From the NCBI GenBank assembly GCA_020746105.1, contig CM036635.1:11674001-11738000 (forward strand): a DNA stretch of 64,000 nt. Direction: 5' to 3'. Every line of letters begins with the position of its first letter. Position 1 is the first letter of the stretch. Position numbers and translations under genes: made by a program. This DNA is from Trogon surrucura. Its lineage: Eukaryota > Chordata > Aves > Trogoniformes > Trogonidae. The notes beneath the pieces were generated by a model that was not told where the DNA came from, searched no databases, and saw only the letters and a list, made by a program, of their open reading frames with translations. Shown here piece after piece: positions 1 through 9,965 of this stretch.

Positions 1-3000
1 AGGAAGGGGTGGCGAGATCAGGGCAGTGTATGACCTCCAGTGCGGTCATGAGACAGACAGGAGAGACATGGAGATACAGAGATGAAGTGAGCTATTGAGG
101 TTTTGGTTTCCACCCCTTTTTGCATGCTTTTAGTGAACGTATTGCGCAAGGAAATACACTCCATCCCACATTTGTGTGCATAAAAACCAGTGCAGCTGTG
201 ACCAATGCGCTGTTATCTGCTTTCATGTGGTCACCTTGAAAAGTTAAGCTTGAACACCTGGATTAGGAGAAATTGGATATTGTGCCATGTGTCATTCAAA
301 CAGTTATTTCAAATGTTTGCAATCTTGACAAGGCTTTGTTGCAAAGGCAATATGAAATAATTTTCACTACATGCCCCAAAACAGTCTGTAGAAGCATTGA
401 AATTGTTAAAGAACTAGATGTGCAGTGAAAATTCAGCTGATTATGCTGTATTTTTTTTGAATTTTTAATTCCCCTCCTGCTATCTTCCCTTGGTTAGTGG
501 TCAAGTCTAGCTTTACATTGAAGCTCAGCCCTGTGAGACACAGCTTGTGGCTGATTGCATCTGATGGGGGAGAAAGGGGCTTGGACTGGAATCTTGCTTT
601 TAATCTTTGTGCATAAATTAGGACAAATTAAGGCTGTGTGGGCCAGGCAGCTGGTCATGCCTTGGCTATGACGTGATGCTGAATGAGCAGAACACCAAAT
701 AGCGCCGAGTGGTGAGAAAGGGTTTGGTGTCTCTGCTGGCAAACTGGACCCATGTGAACTGAGGACAGGTCTCAGGAAGAGCTATGGTAGTTCACAGTGG
801 ATGTGGAAACGGACTAAGAAGACTAGAGTCTTTGGTTGCCTGGATTTTATAGTTGGCTAAAGCTTCACTGCCTGAGCTTTTCTTTCTGAAAAAAAAAAAA
901 AGTTATGAGAACAAAAATCAGTCGTGTGCTGGGCTTGCTTAATGCAGATACTTACTTGCTCTACCCACATTGCAAGTCATTCCAGAAATGATGCAAACAT
1001 GCTTTGGGCAATGCTGAGCTAATGAGCTGGTTGAAAGAAAGAGTATTTTAGCTTCAGTTAGGTGCCAGGTTATCACATTCTCGTTCTTTCAGGATGTGGG
1101 GAAAGCAAGCACACGTCTGCCTGCAAGGTGCTGTGCCAGCAGCAGCCCTGGGCATCGGTGGCTCTGCAGAACAAACAAGGCTACAGGTCTGTCTTGGGGA
1201 GCGCAGCTGGAGAGCAACAACTTGTCCCTTGCTCTCAGCATTGTGAGCCGTGTGTCTCTGGGTGTTGAGAGATCTGGGGTTTGAGGAGCCTTGCTCTGCT
1301 GGATTGGATTCTCTGCTGGATTTTCGTGTCCGTGCATTACTGAAGACACAATCCTGTGCTTCATTAGCTGGAGGCTGGTTCCATAACGTGCTGTCAGGCA
1401 GACGGGCTGAGCCTGTGCTCTTGTCAGCAAGACATACCTACGGGTGCCAGTCCCTGGCTGAAGAGCAGACCGGTTGTGCTTGCATTTCCGTGTATGTGCT
1501 GCTGCTTGGCAGGTTTACTGGTAGGCACAGTTGTAGTCCCTTGATATATCTGAAAGGAAACACAGGTTCCTTTTTCTTGGTGTAACACCAGGAGCTTTGT
1601 GCTTTCGGACAACAGGTTGGTTACCGGAGCCGATATTTGGGCTGGCAGGGCTGAAGCCTGAGGGAGGAGTGCAGACCTTTCTGAAGGGCTGGGTGGCACA
1701 AGGGGCACTTGCACAGCCAGGGTCATTTTGGGGCACGTTTTAGAACACGTGTTTACGTATTGTTATCAGGGCAGACTTGGCAACAGGTCATCTGAGGGCA
1801 GCCATCCGCGGGGATAACCAGATTGCCTTGGCTGTCTTTAAAGGGTTTATCCCAAGAGGCAGCTGTCCCATTTGAAATCCAGCCAACAACCAGGTAGGAT
1901 TCTGTATTCCCCGGCCATATCCAGGCACCCGCCGGCCCCCACCCGCAGCGCGATGAAGGGTTTTGCACCGGCTCTCACGGCCGTCGCTGGGTTTCAGACG
2001 GGCTGGTGCTCAGCTCTGCTCCGTGTCCCTCCCTCCACCTCCTCCCCATCCAGACAGGAGCCAGAAGCAGACTCTCCGGATTTCCTTCCAGGAGGGCAAG
2101 GCTGAGCTCTCGAGAGCTCTTCCTCCTGTAACCAATTAGAATATGCTGAACTATGAAGACTTGTCTTAATTAATGCTTTAAGTAAGGTTACAGCTAGAGC
2201 TGGGGAAATAATCAATAGTGAATCATCTACTCGGCAAATTCAGCTCTTTTCTGTGGGTGAGTTATCTGTAAACAGCTTGCACTTTTCTCCATTCATTCAT
2301 CATTTAGAATTACTTCCCAAATATTTCCTTCAAATTGCTTTTGGTCTGCCACTTGTTTGCAAGCAACGTGTTGAGAGCATCTGATCCTGGCTAGTCAAGC
2401 TGCGATCATTAGGCTGCGGTGGGACAAGCAGGTTATGTGGCCTTGTGCTGGGTCCCTGAGTGGAGTAGCCCAGCCCTTACTGTCGTCTTTAATAAATTCA
2501 GAATAGCTTTGGACGAATGCTCCCCGTTCCTTGTGTAGCATCCCTGCTTGCAGCCAACAGCCTCGTTAGTTAAGTCCTTCATTAGGAGACTCATCAGGGT
2601 GCAACATGGATTTGGACTCCATCCCTTCTGGGTTTTTCCTGAACTGGTCCCCATATGGTCTGTTGGTTTTATCAGGAGCAAGAGCTTCAAAATAAGCAAG
2701 TCTTAGTGGCTTTGGGTATTTTCATGGTAACTGCCCTGTGTGGGCCACCAGCAAGATGGCAGTGGAGATGCCAAAGGCTGTCTGGCACCCCATTCAGCCC
2801 AGCCCTGCTCTTGCAGCCCCACTTAAATCTCACTGGTACCCAAGTCCATGGTGGACTGGTCTCCCTGGCCGAAGACCAACTCTCATTTACACGTCGCCGT
2901 GTCCAAATGGCTGTGACCCTGAAGAAAATCACCAGCAATCCCAGGGCTCTTCCCATATCCCTGGCTTGCAGCATGCCTTCCCCTGCTATAATCACTGCAC

Positions 3001-5139
3001 CATCACAGCTCCAACGAGGCTGTGGCAGTTCTGATGATTAAAAGGATTTCTGCTTGATAAGAACTGGAGTGAAACTCATTTCAGGTAGCAGCCAAACAGC
3101 TGCTGGATGGTACACAGTTTCATTTACTGCTGACATGAACTGGATTGTTTTAAGCAGAGGATGTAAATAGGTTCTGACATAAATCAAAGAAAACACCAGC
3201 TGCGGGTCAGCCGCACTCTGGGGATTCACTTCTGTGTATCCGCCGAGAAACCAGACAGGAGGAGCCTGCTGCTCTCCCAGATTGCTTGAGCAGGGTTTAT
3301 CTGGGCTGCAGTAGGAAGGATTGCCCTGTGCTGGGCGATTTTGACAGATCCCTTTCCCTCCCAGCACGGTTATAGCCCCCTGTAAGGCAGATCTCAGGAC
3401 GTGGCTGCACGAGACCGGCACTGTCAGTTGGACCAAGGTATCTCCTGGCAGCATCGTGCCAGGGAACAGCCAGTGCTGGCGCAGGAGCTCAGCCCTCTTC
3501 TCTGGAAGCAAATGCGAGCCTTGATCATCTAGTAACTGAACTGGGGGAAATTGTCATCTGTTGCCCCATGGGACACACCTGCCACCATCCCCAGGGTTGC
3601 TGCTAGGAAGGGTTCTTCACCCCACCATGGTGAAGCCACCACTCGCTCTTCCCCACTGCCAGGGCCAAGGGCTTGCTGGGGCCGGGCATCACCTCTGCTG
3701 CGGGTGGCGATGCAGAGAATTTGGGGAGTTAACAGAGGGGGTTTCACTGTACAGAGTGATACAGTCCAGAAGGAGATAGAGATCACTCCCACTCTCTTTC
3801 TGTGGAGGAAAGACAGAAGGAGGAGAAAAGAGTGCTGCATAAACCTTAATAAACCTGGCCTCGGTGGGAAAATGAGCCCAGTGCAAAAATACACTGAGCA
3901 CCCATACGGTGCTGCCTGCAATCTGGGGAGCATTCCCACAGGCAGCGATGGTGTCCCGGGGCTGCAAGTGCAGTCTGCTGGGTGCAGCAAATGCTCCCGG
4001 CTTGCTCCCTCCACGAAAGAGGGAGACTCAGGCAAAATAGAGGCAGTCCCCTTGGCCAGCCTCTTCCTTGTTCCAGGTCCCCGCAGCAGCTGTGCATCAC
4101 CACCCTGGTGCCGTACGAGCAGGAGGAGAGGGTCGGGCTGTGGGTTGGTTTTTTTTCTCCCTTAAGTCAAAATCAATGATGATGACAGAATTATAAGGTG
4201 AGCGATGGGAAAGGAGAAGAAAGCACCCGATGTCAAATTTGATGCAGGAGGCAGTTAGAGGAACCTATTACTAGTTCTGTTGCCTTAGGGTATGTTGGTG
4301 GGTACATAGGAGAGTGTAATGTCAGCGAAACGGGAGAGCAGTCTCTTTCCCCTTGAACCCTTATCATTAATGTGGAAGGCATACATTGTCAGCTATTAGT
4401 CTGGAGGGGAGGGAGAATAGCGCGCGAGATGTCTTAGTTTGGAAATGGAGTCTGACTCATCGTCGTCTGGTGTGTGAAGGATGGAGGGTTATTGTAACTG
4501 TTGTTGTTGTTGCTGTGATTATTATGAGTATTATAGCATTTGGGAGAAGATTGGGCTCTGAGGGCTCTGCTGCCTGTCACTGCAGCTTTTGATGAGCAAA
4601 GAGTGAAAAGCACGGAGCGGTGAATTCTCTGGGTGATTCGAGCCTGATTTCAAAGCGCGATGGTGGAGTCAATGACAGGGATGCTCTGTGTGACCAGCGA
4701 GGGAGCAGGTCTGTGTCCTCATCCCGCAGTCGCACTGGGCACCGCTGGAGGGGACACAGATTGTTGTGGGAAAGACTTTGCAAGAGAAATTAAATAAACG
4801 TGTCTGAAAATGGCCTTAATTATTCCTACTGCTGCTGTAATCACTGGTGGAGGATGAGGAGCTGCATTCCCTGTGATGCAGGGAGTATCTGCAGGCACAG
4901 ATTTGGGGTCTGAAGTTTGCACGACTTCCTCCCTGGAAATGTACCCGAGAACAGCATCAGTCCATCTGCTTTGCAGCTCAGCAGCAGCTTTTTGTCCAAA
5001 GACACCAAATATTTTGTGCAGCCTCAGGTGAGCCCATTTTCAAGAAGGTGGCTCCTGCAGACACAGGTAGTGGGTCGCTCTCCCACACCTCAGCTCCCTG
5101 TCTCTGACTTACCCACTTGATACAGTTTCCCTCATTTAG
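1..5139. other. Noncoding single-copy DNA, no gene recognised
   Basis: I read both strands and found no exon, RNA gene or transposon that I can name. Open frames here are under about 205 codons and show no known domain. Small features only: a 13-base A run at 889-901, a 16-base perfect palindrome at 2104-2119, and a short GTT-rich patch near 4500. The stretch around 4795-4850 is AT-rich with TAAT-type cores but is too short to call. Confidence 0.6.
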
Positions 5140-5210
5140 GAAATGTAAATAATTCCTTGGGCTCTGTTAATCCCTAGATTACATGGGTAATTCTTGTTTG
5201 CATTAATGGG
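5140..5210. promoter_or_regulatory. Candidate enhancer core with OTX-like and POU-like motifs
   Basis: An AT-rich patch holds TAATCCCTAGATTA at 5168-5181, which contains the OTX/PITX core TAATCC, and TTTGCATTAAT at 5197-5207, which fits POU-class sites (a GCAT half next to TAAT). GTAAATAATT just upstream resembles a forkhead site. The motifs are visible directly; a role as an enhancer is inference. Short motifs recur by chance in AT-rich DNA, so confidence is low. Confidence 0.25.
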
Positions 5211-5821
5211 AGGATCTCTCTCAAATTCTCTGCATGTGAATGAGCATCACACAGGGCTCGTGCTGGTGCAGACACCTCCCCTCCTCCAGCAACCGCTGGA
5301 TTCAGCGAAGGATCTGAAAGGAAATGCAAAATTAGATCTTTTGCCTCGGGACGTTCTTTTTTTTTGTGGCACATTGCAAATGATGTCTATTATTAACTCC
5401 GGCCGTTAGTCTGTTCCTTCTCTATCTGGCTTTGCAGTTGTGGCTTTCAGAGTTGTCTCCCAGGTGCTGCTGCAGCAGCGTGAGGAGCTGGAGAACGCGG
5501 TCCAGCTCCAGGAGGTGTGAGAAAACCGGGTTGCGAGCAAGTAAAGCAAATCCACCCTCTCTGTGCTTTGTCCTGCTGGCAGTTGCCACGTACAGACTCC
5601 CCAATATCCCAGATTTTGGGTTCACGGGGTCACCCCCAAGCCTTTTGTCCCCACGCTCTGTCTGGATGGGAGAACACGGGGGTGGCTGCAGGTGCCCACG
5701 GGCACCGATCCCAAAGCCGGGGCTGCCCCGCGGGGATGAGGGCAGAGCAGGGCGCTCGGCTCGCTGCACCGCACCTCCTGGCTCTTGTTCGTGACTGAAT
5801 CTCCCGCTGCCGCTCACGGGG
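5211..5821. other. Noncoding; moderate CpG cluster at its right end
   Basis: No exon seen. The right end (about 5690-5820) is GC-rich with roughly a dozen CpGs, clearly denser than its surroundings, and runs straight into the AT-rich motif patch at 5822. It is too short and weak to call a CpG island with confidence. Confidence 0.35.
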
Positions 5822-5865
5822 GAAAATAATTCATTAAGCCAATTAATGAAGATAAATTAGAGTAG
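5822..5865. promoter_or_regulatory. Homeodomain-core-dense AT patch
   Basis: Within about 40 bases there are several ATTA/TAAT cores (for example AATTCATTAA, AATTAATGAA and AAATTAG). The patch sits directly beside a GC-rich stretch. This pattern is common in conserved noncoding elements near developmental genes, but no conservation data are available here. Confidence 0.25.
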
Positions 5866-6430
5866 CAGCTTTGGAAAAATACCATCGGTCAACAGCAAGC
5901 TGTTCCCCGGGGTGGGCTGCGGAGGCAACGGGGGCTGCAGGGCACCGCTCGCCTTTCCTCGCCGCACCGAAATGCCACTGGCTGGGAGAGGTACCCCGCA
6001 GGGACAGCCTGCGGTGGTGGCCAGGAGCCCTGGGTGGGGATGCTGTTGCGTTAGGAGCTGGATGTGTTGAAGGGAATAACAAAATTAAAGGGGGAGGAAA
6101 AAAAAAAAAGATAGAAAACCAAATCAGAATACCCCCAAACCTGGCACAGAGCGGTCAGTGCTCCCAGTACGGTCCCTTTAGCTCAGCACCGAGTCAGGGC
6201 AGCAGGGTGGGGATGCTGCTGAGGTGGCTTCGGCCCTCCAGCCTCGGGCGCTGTCACTCAGCTCCTTCATTAGGAGGGAAAAAAGTGGTTTAGAGCTTTC
6301 ACTTCCCACAGTCATTTTATTTCAAAGCTCCTGCAAATCAGGGTAAAGAGGGTATGAGGTTCACTTTTGCCTGTGGGTTGCTAAGGGAAAAAAGTATTCT
6401 TAGTTTTGGGAGTGATTTGGTAGTTGTAAA

Positions 6431-6478
6431 GGGTGGGGATCTGGGTGGGCTTGGGGGAATTTGGGGACACTCTTGGGG
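6431..6478 (+). other. G-quadruplex-prone G-run tract
   Basis: Seven runs of three or more G lie in 48 bases on the plus strand, at 6431-6433, 6435-6438, 6443-6445, 6447-6449, 6453-6457, 6463-6466 and 6475-6478. Loops are mostly 1 to 8 bases. This satisfies the usual G3+N1-7 quadruplex rule. Whether it folds in vivo is unknown. Confidence 0.6.
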
Positions 6479-6579
6479 TTATGGTGAGAGGAAGGTGGAA
6501 GAGCCACAAAACCCTTTATGCTGCTGTGGAATTTGTGTGCCGTCAGTATCATCTGCAGGGGGGAAAAAAAGCAGTTAGC

Positions 6580-6960
6580 TGAGCAGCAAGATTGGTTTTC
6601 TTGTATTATTCCAAAAACATAAGGTTGTTATTTATTTCATTAGAGTGAACCTTCCTGTAACTGGTAAATGAATTCTGAGAAGCGAGAGGAACCCCGGGAT
6701 CAGGGACTTTACTTCATTTGGGATTGTGTGTAGCTAATATTCCGGTTAAATAAATACATTTTACTAATTGGATTACTCAGACAGTGTAATATACTGCTGG
6801 ATTTTCAACACGATGCTAATAAATTGTGTGGAGAACTTAATCATGTTAGCTTCCAAAAAGCTTGTAAGAGATGAAATTAAAAAATAAGTAGAAGTTGACA
6901 TCTATTGCATTTCACAGTGTCTTCATTTTCCTCATCCTTCTTAGAGTTCTCCTTACCGAA
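6580..6960. promoter_or_regulatory. AT-rich candidate conserved element with a P3 homeodomain dimer site
   Basis: The stretch is AT-rich and not a recognisable repeat. At 6765-6775 it contains TAATTGGATTA, an exact match to the P3 palindromic site (TAAT, three bases, ATTA, with Y and R in the flanking spacer positions) bound by paired-class homeodomain dimers. Further TAAT/ATTA cores follow (near 6785-6850). The P3 match is seen directly; enhancer function is inferred. Confidence 0.3.
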
Positions 6961-6976
6961 GCGTGGCTGATGTGGA

Positions 6977-6992
6977 TTTTTTTTTTTTTTTT
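6977..6992 (+). repeat. T16 homopolymer
   Basis: There is a run of 16 T. No transposon body can be recognised next to it, so it is listed as a simple repeat. Confidence 0.9.
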
Positions 6993-8489
6993 AATCTGCT
7001 TGTGATTAGGGAGGACGCAGCATTAGAACAGGTCCTGTGCGAGGGTGGCAGCCAGCTTCTGTTTGTCTCTTCTTACGCTGTTTCATATCAAGGTAGAGGG
7101 AGCGAGACCTTAACATCATCTTCTTGGAGGCAAAGGTGTTGTGGTTTGTCTCCTTGGATGGATGGCAGAGGGGAATGAGGCTGGAGATGCTCCCAAAAAT
7201 CAGAAGGGCTGATGCTGAGGGTGCACAGCGAGCCCAGGCTGGGTGTCTCACCCAGCACACCCCACGGGTCGGTGCAGTTGGTACAAGTGCTCTCTTGGCT
7301 CAGGGGAGGTGTTGGAGGATGCCCGAGATCCTCCACGTCAGCAAGATGATGGAGCACGTGGTGCTGCCGCTATAATCCATCAGTGCTGAAACACAGCTTC
7401 CTTCACGCCACCGCTCAGCTCACCTGCGTGCTCCCACCAGAAAGAGAAAATGGAAGAAATTTATTTTTTTTTTTTAATTCTTTGATGGAAATGTATGGTG
7501 AGAGAGCGGATGGCTCTCCCTCTCTAGGAATTGGTAAAAAATGGTCTGTTAAAAACAGATAACTTGTAGCCCTGTCAATAGAGTAACACCACGGGTTATA
7601 GAGAGAGCTTGAGATGTGTTATTTAAGCTGTGGCCAGCTGTCGATAGGGTCTGCTCTTTACTGAGAAATAAATGCCAGGCAAAGGCAGCTTTGTGGTTTG
7701 AGCCAAGGGGCCGGCGAGCCTGCTAACTGATGAAGTCTGCTCCGAGGATCCGGCAAGAAGGACAGCTCGCTGGCCTCTTACACGGGTCAAACGCAGTGCT
7801 CTGACACCGGGGTTAGCTTGGGGTAAGGACGCTTGGTCTTAGCTCAAATTGTACCCCGGCTCCTTCTCCGATGGGTTCCCTCTGCTATATATGGGCCTGT
7901 CACGGCCACCCTGCACGGTACCAGGTTTGCTGTGATCCCAGTTCCATGTGGGTTTGATACCAGCACCTCCACAGGATGGAGCAAATAGCTCACCAAAACG
8001 ATGCTTCAGCACTAGGAGCTAAGGGGTAAAGTACCCCTTCATTTCCTCAGCAGCTGCCTGTTTGGACTCCCCTAAATTTTTCGGATGCGTTCGATGCATC
8101 AAATGGTGATAATTGTTGTATCAAAGGGGCACGTGGGGAAATGATTTGCCTCTCTGAAGTGCTGCGAGACGTTCAGATGAAACGCTCAGCTGCCGTGATT
8201 GGCACTAAAAAGGAGGAGTTGCCAATTCTTGTTACAGGGTTGGTTCCCCTTGAGGGTTTAGACATGTGTTTTGGTGTGTGTGGTTTGGCGACCAGAAGTC
8301 CTGCCCCCCACCCCTCCAGCGAACTCCCTGGTTTTTACTCTGAGGCAGTTTTTTTGGTGAGTGACCAGGCAATTTCCACAGAAAGGGAAGGCAGGAGCCA
8401 GCGTAGAGGCCAGCTCCTGTTCTCGGCTGCGTTCCAGAGAGTCAAACCCAAACCACCCGGATCAAGCAAAGCGTCTGGGAGCAGCAGGG
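6993..8489. other. Noncoding single-copy DNA
   Basis: No gene or named repeat is recognised. A run of about 14 T occurs near 7463-7476. A plus-strand open frame from 8141 happens to run in frame into the CR1 element that starts near 8490, but its first 115 or so codons resemble nothing I know and look like chance read-through. Confidence 0.6.
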
Positions 8490-9488
8490 ACTCCATGTGG
8501 AGACCAGTGACAAGGGGTGTTCCTCAGGGCTCTGTTCTGGGTCCAGAGATGTTCAACATCTTTGTCAGCGACATGGCCGACGGCACTGAGTGCACCCTCA
8601 GCAAGTTTGCCGACGACACCGAGCTGTGCGGTGCCGTGGACTCACCTGGGGACAGAGATGCCATCCAGAGGGACCTCGACAGGCTGGAGAAATGGGCCAG
8701 TGCAAAGGGCATGAGCTTCAGCAAGTCAAAATGCAAGGTCCTTCACCTGGGTCGGGCCAATCCCAGGCACAAATACAAACTGGGCACAGAGTGGGTTGAG
8801 AGCAGCCCTGGAGAGAAGGATTTGGGGGTGCTGACAGATGAGAAGCTCAACATGAGCCGGCAGGGCGCTCCTGCAGCCCAGGAGGCCAACCCTGTCCTGG
8901 GATGGATGAGGAGAAGCGTAGCCAGCAGGGCAAGAGAGGGGATTCTCCACCTTGATTCTGCTCTTGTGAGACCCCACCTCGAATACTGAGTCCAACTCTG
9001 GTGTCCCCACCATAAGAGGGACATGGAGCTGTTGGAGCGTGTTCAGAGGAGGCCACAAAGATGACCCAGGGGCTGGAGCAGCTCTGCTACGAGGACAGGC
9101 TGCGGGAGCTGGGATTGTTCAGTCTTGAAAAGAGAAGACTTCGGGGGGACCTAAGAGCTGCCTTCCAGTACCTGAAGGGATCCTACAGGGAGGCTGGGGA
9201 GGGACTTCTGACAAGAGCGTTCACTGATAGGACAAGGGGAAATGGGTTTAAGTGGAAGAAGAATAGATTTAGATTGGATCTTAGGAAGAAATTCTTCAGT
9301 TCGAGGGTGGCAAGACTTTGGAATAAATTGCCCAGGGATGTTGTGGCTGCCCCCTCCCTGGAGGGGTTCAAGGCCAGGTTGGACAGAGCCTTGAGTAGCC
9401 TGATCTAGTAGAGAGGCGTCCCTGCCCGTGACAGGGGATTGGATTAGAGGATCTCTAAGGTCCCTTCCAGCCTGGGCCATTCTGTGAA
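8490..9488 (+). mobile_element. CR1 LINE, 5'-truncated (about 1 kb, younger copy A)
   Basis: This is the 3' end of a CR1 non-LTR retrotransposon in the forward direction. Translation from about 8500 gives the reverse transcriptase signature VPQGSVLGP, then the catalytic FADD box at 8606-8617, followed by KCKVLHLGR, EKDLGVL, LNMS, RSVASR and LVRPHLEY, all typical of avian CR1. The protein is broken by a TGA at 8987-8989 where the sister copy has a Cys codon. A one-base deletion follows near 9052, where the consensus QRRATK becomes QRRP. The C-terminal part resumes from about 9061 ([22 protein letters not shown] to the RALSSLI end near 9405). The 3' UTR ends in the usual GGTCCCTTCCAGCC block and ATTCTGTGA. 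The 5' part of the element, including ORF1 and the endonuclease, is absent, as in most CR1 copies. It is almost identical over its last 440 bases to the copy at 28411-28943. Confidence 0.93.
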
Positions 9489-9729
9489 ATCCAAAAAAGC
9501 AAAGTCCAGTCAGTGTTTATGGGCACTGAGCCCTTGGCTGAGCCGTGCTGTGTGTGAGCGCAAACACTGTGCCTCCCCTCTCCCTCCCGTTTGTATCTGC
9601 TCCTGATCAAAGTTTCCTTTTTCTTTTTCAATTCCCCATTTAAAAGAAGTATTGTCTGCGTGAGGCCTCACCCTGCATTTATTTATATTTTCACTCACAG
9701 CGGGGTTTAAAAACAACAAACCAGCCCCT
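9489..9729. other. Noncoding spacer
   Basis: Nothing is recognised apart from T- and A-rich patches. Confidence 0.5.
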
Positions 9730-9965
9730 GAAATGGCAGCAGCTTCCCCATAACCTGAGCCTCATTGAAATACTAATAACTAGGTTTTGATGCAGCTTTG
9801 TGGGTATTAATGCAAATGTTTTTCTGACTCTCCAGGTTTAATAGCAACAGCTTATACAACTCTAATTAGCATAACAAAATTCAGTGATGAGGAGTAAAAT
9901 GCTTGTCTTGTTTGATGTTTCCTGGTAATTAGCAAGAATAATGATTTATACAGCGTTCCTGGTTC
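9730..9965. promoter_or_regulatory. AT-rich candidate conserved element with POU octamer
   Basis: The stretch is non-repetitive and rich in TAAT/ATTA cores. It carries the perfect octamer ATGCAAAT at 9810-9817, preceded by ATTA (9806-9809); read on the minus strand this is ATTTGCATTAAT, a POU-class extended site. The same 11-mer TTTGCATTAAT appears on the plus strand at 5197-5207. Regulatory function is inference. Confidence 0.3.

Noticed and set aside
889-901. A13 run as the tail of a processed pseudogene
   Set aside because: No gene-like body is recognisable upstream.
8141-8489. In-frame upstream extension of the CR1 reading frame
   Set aside because: The translation before the PVTRGVPQG region has no CR1 similarity; I take it as chance open sequence, not a fusion gene.
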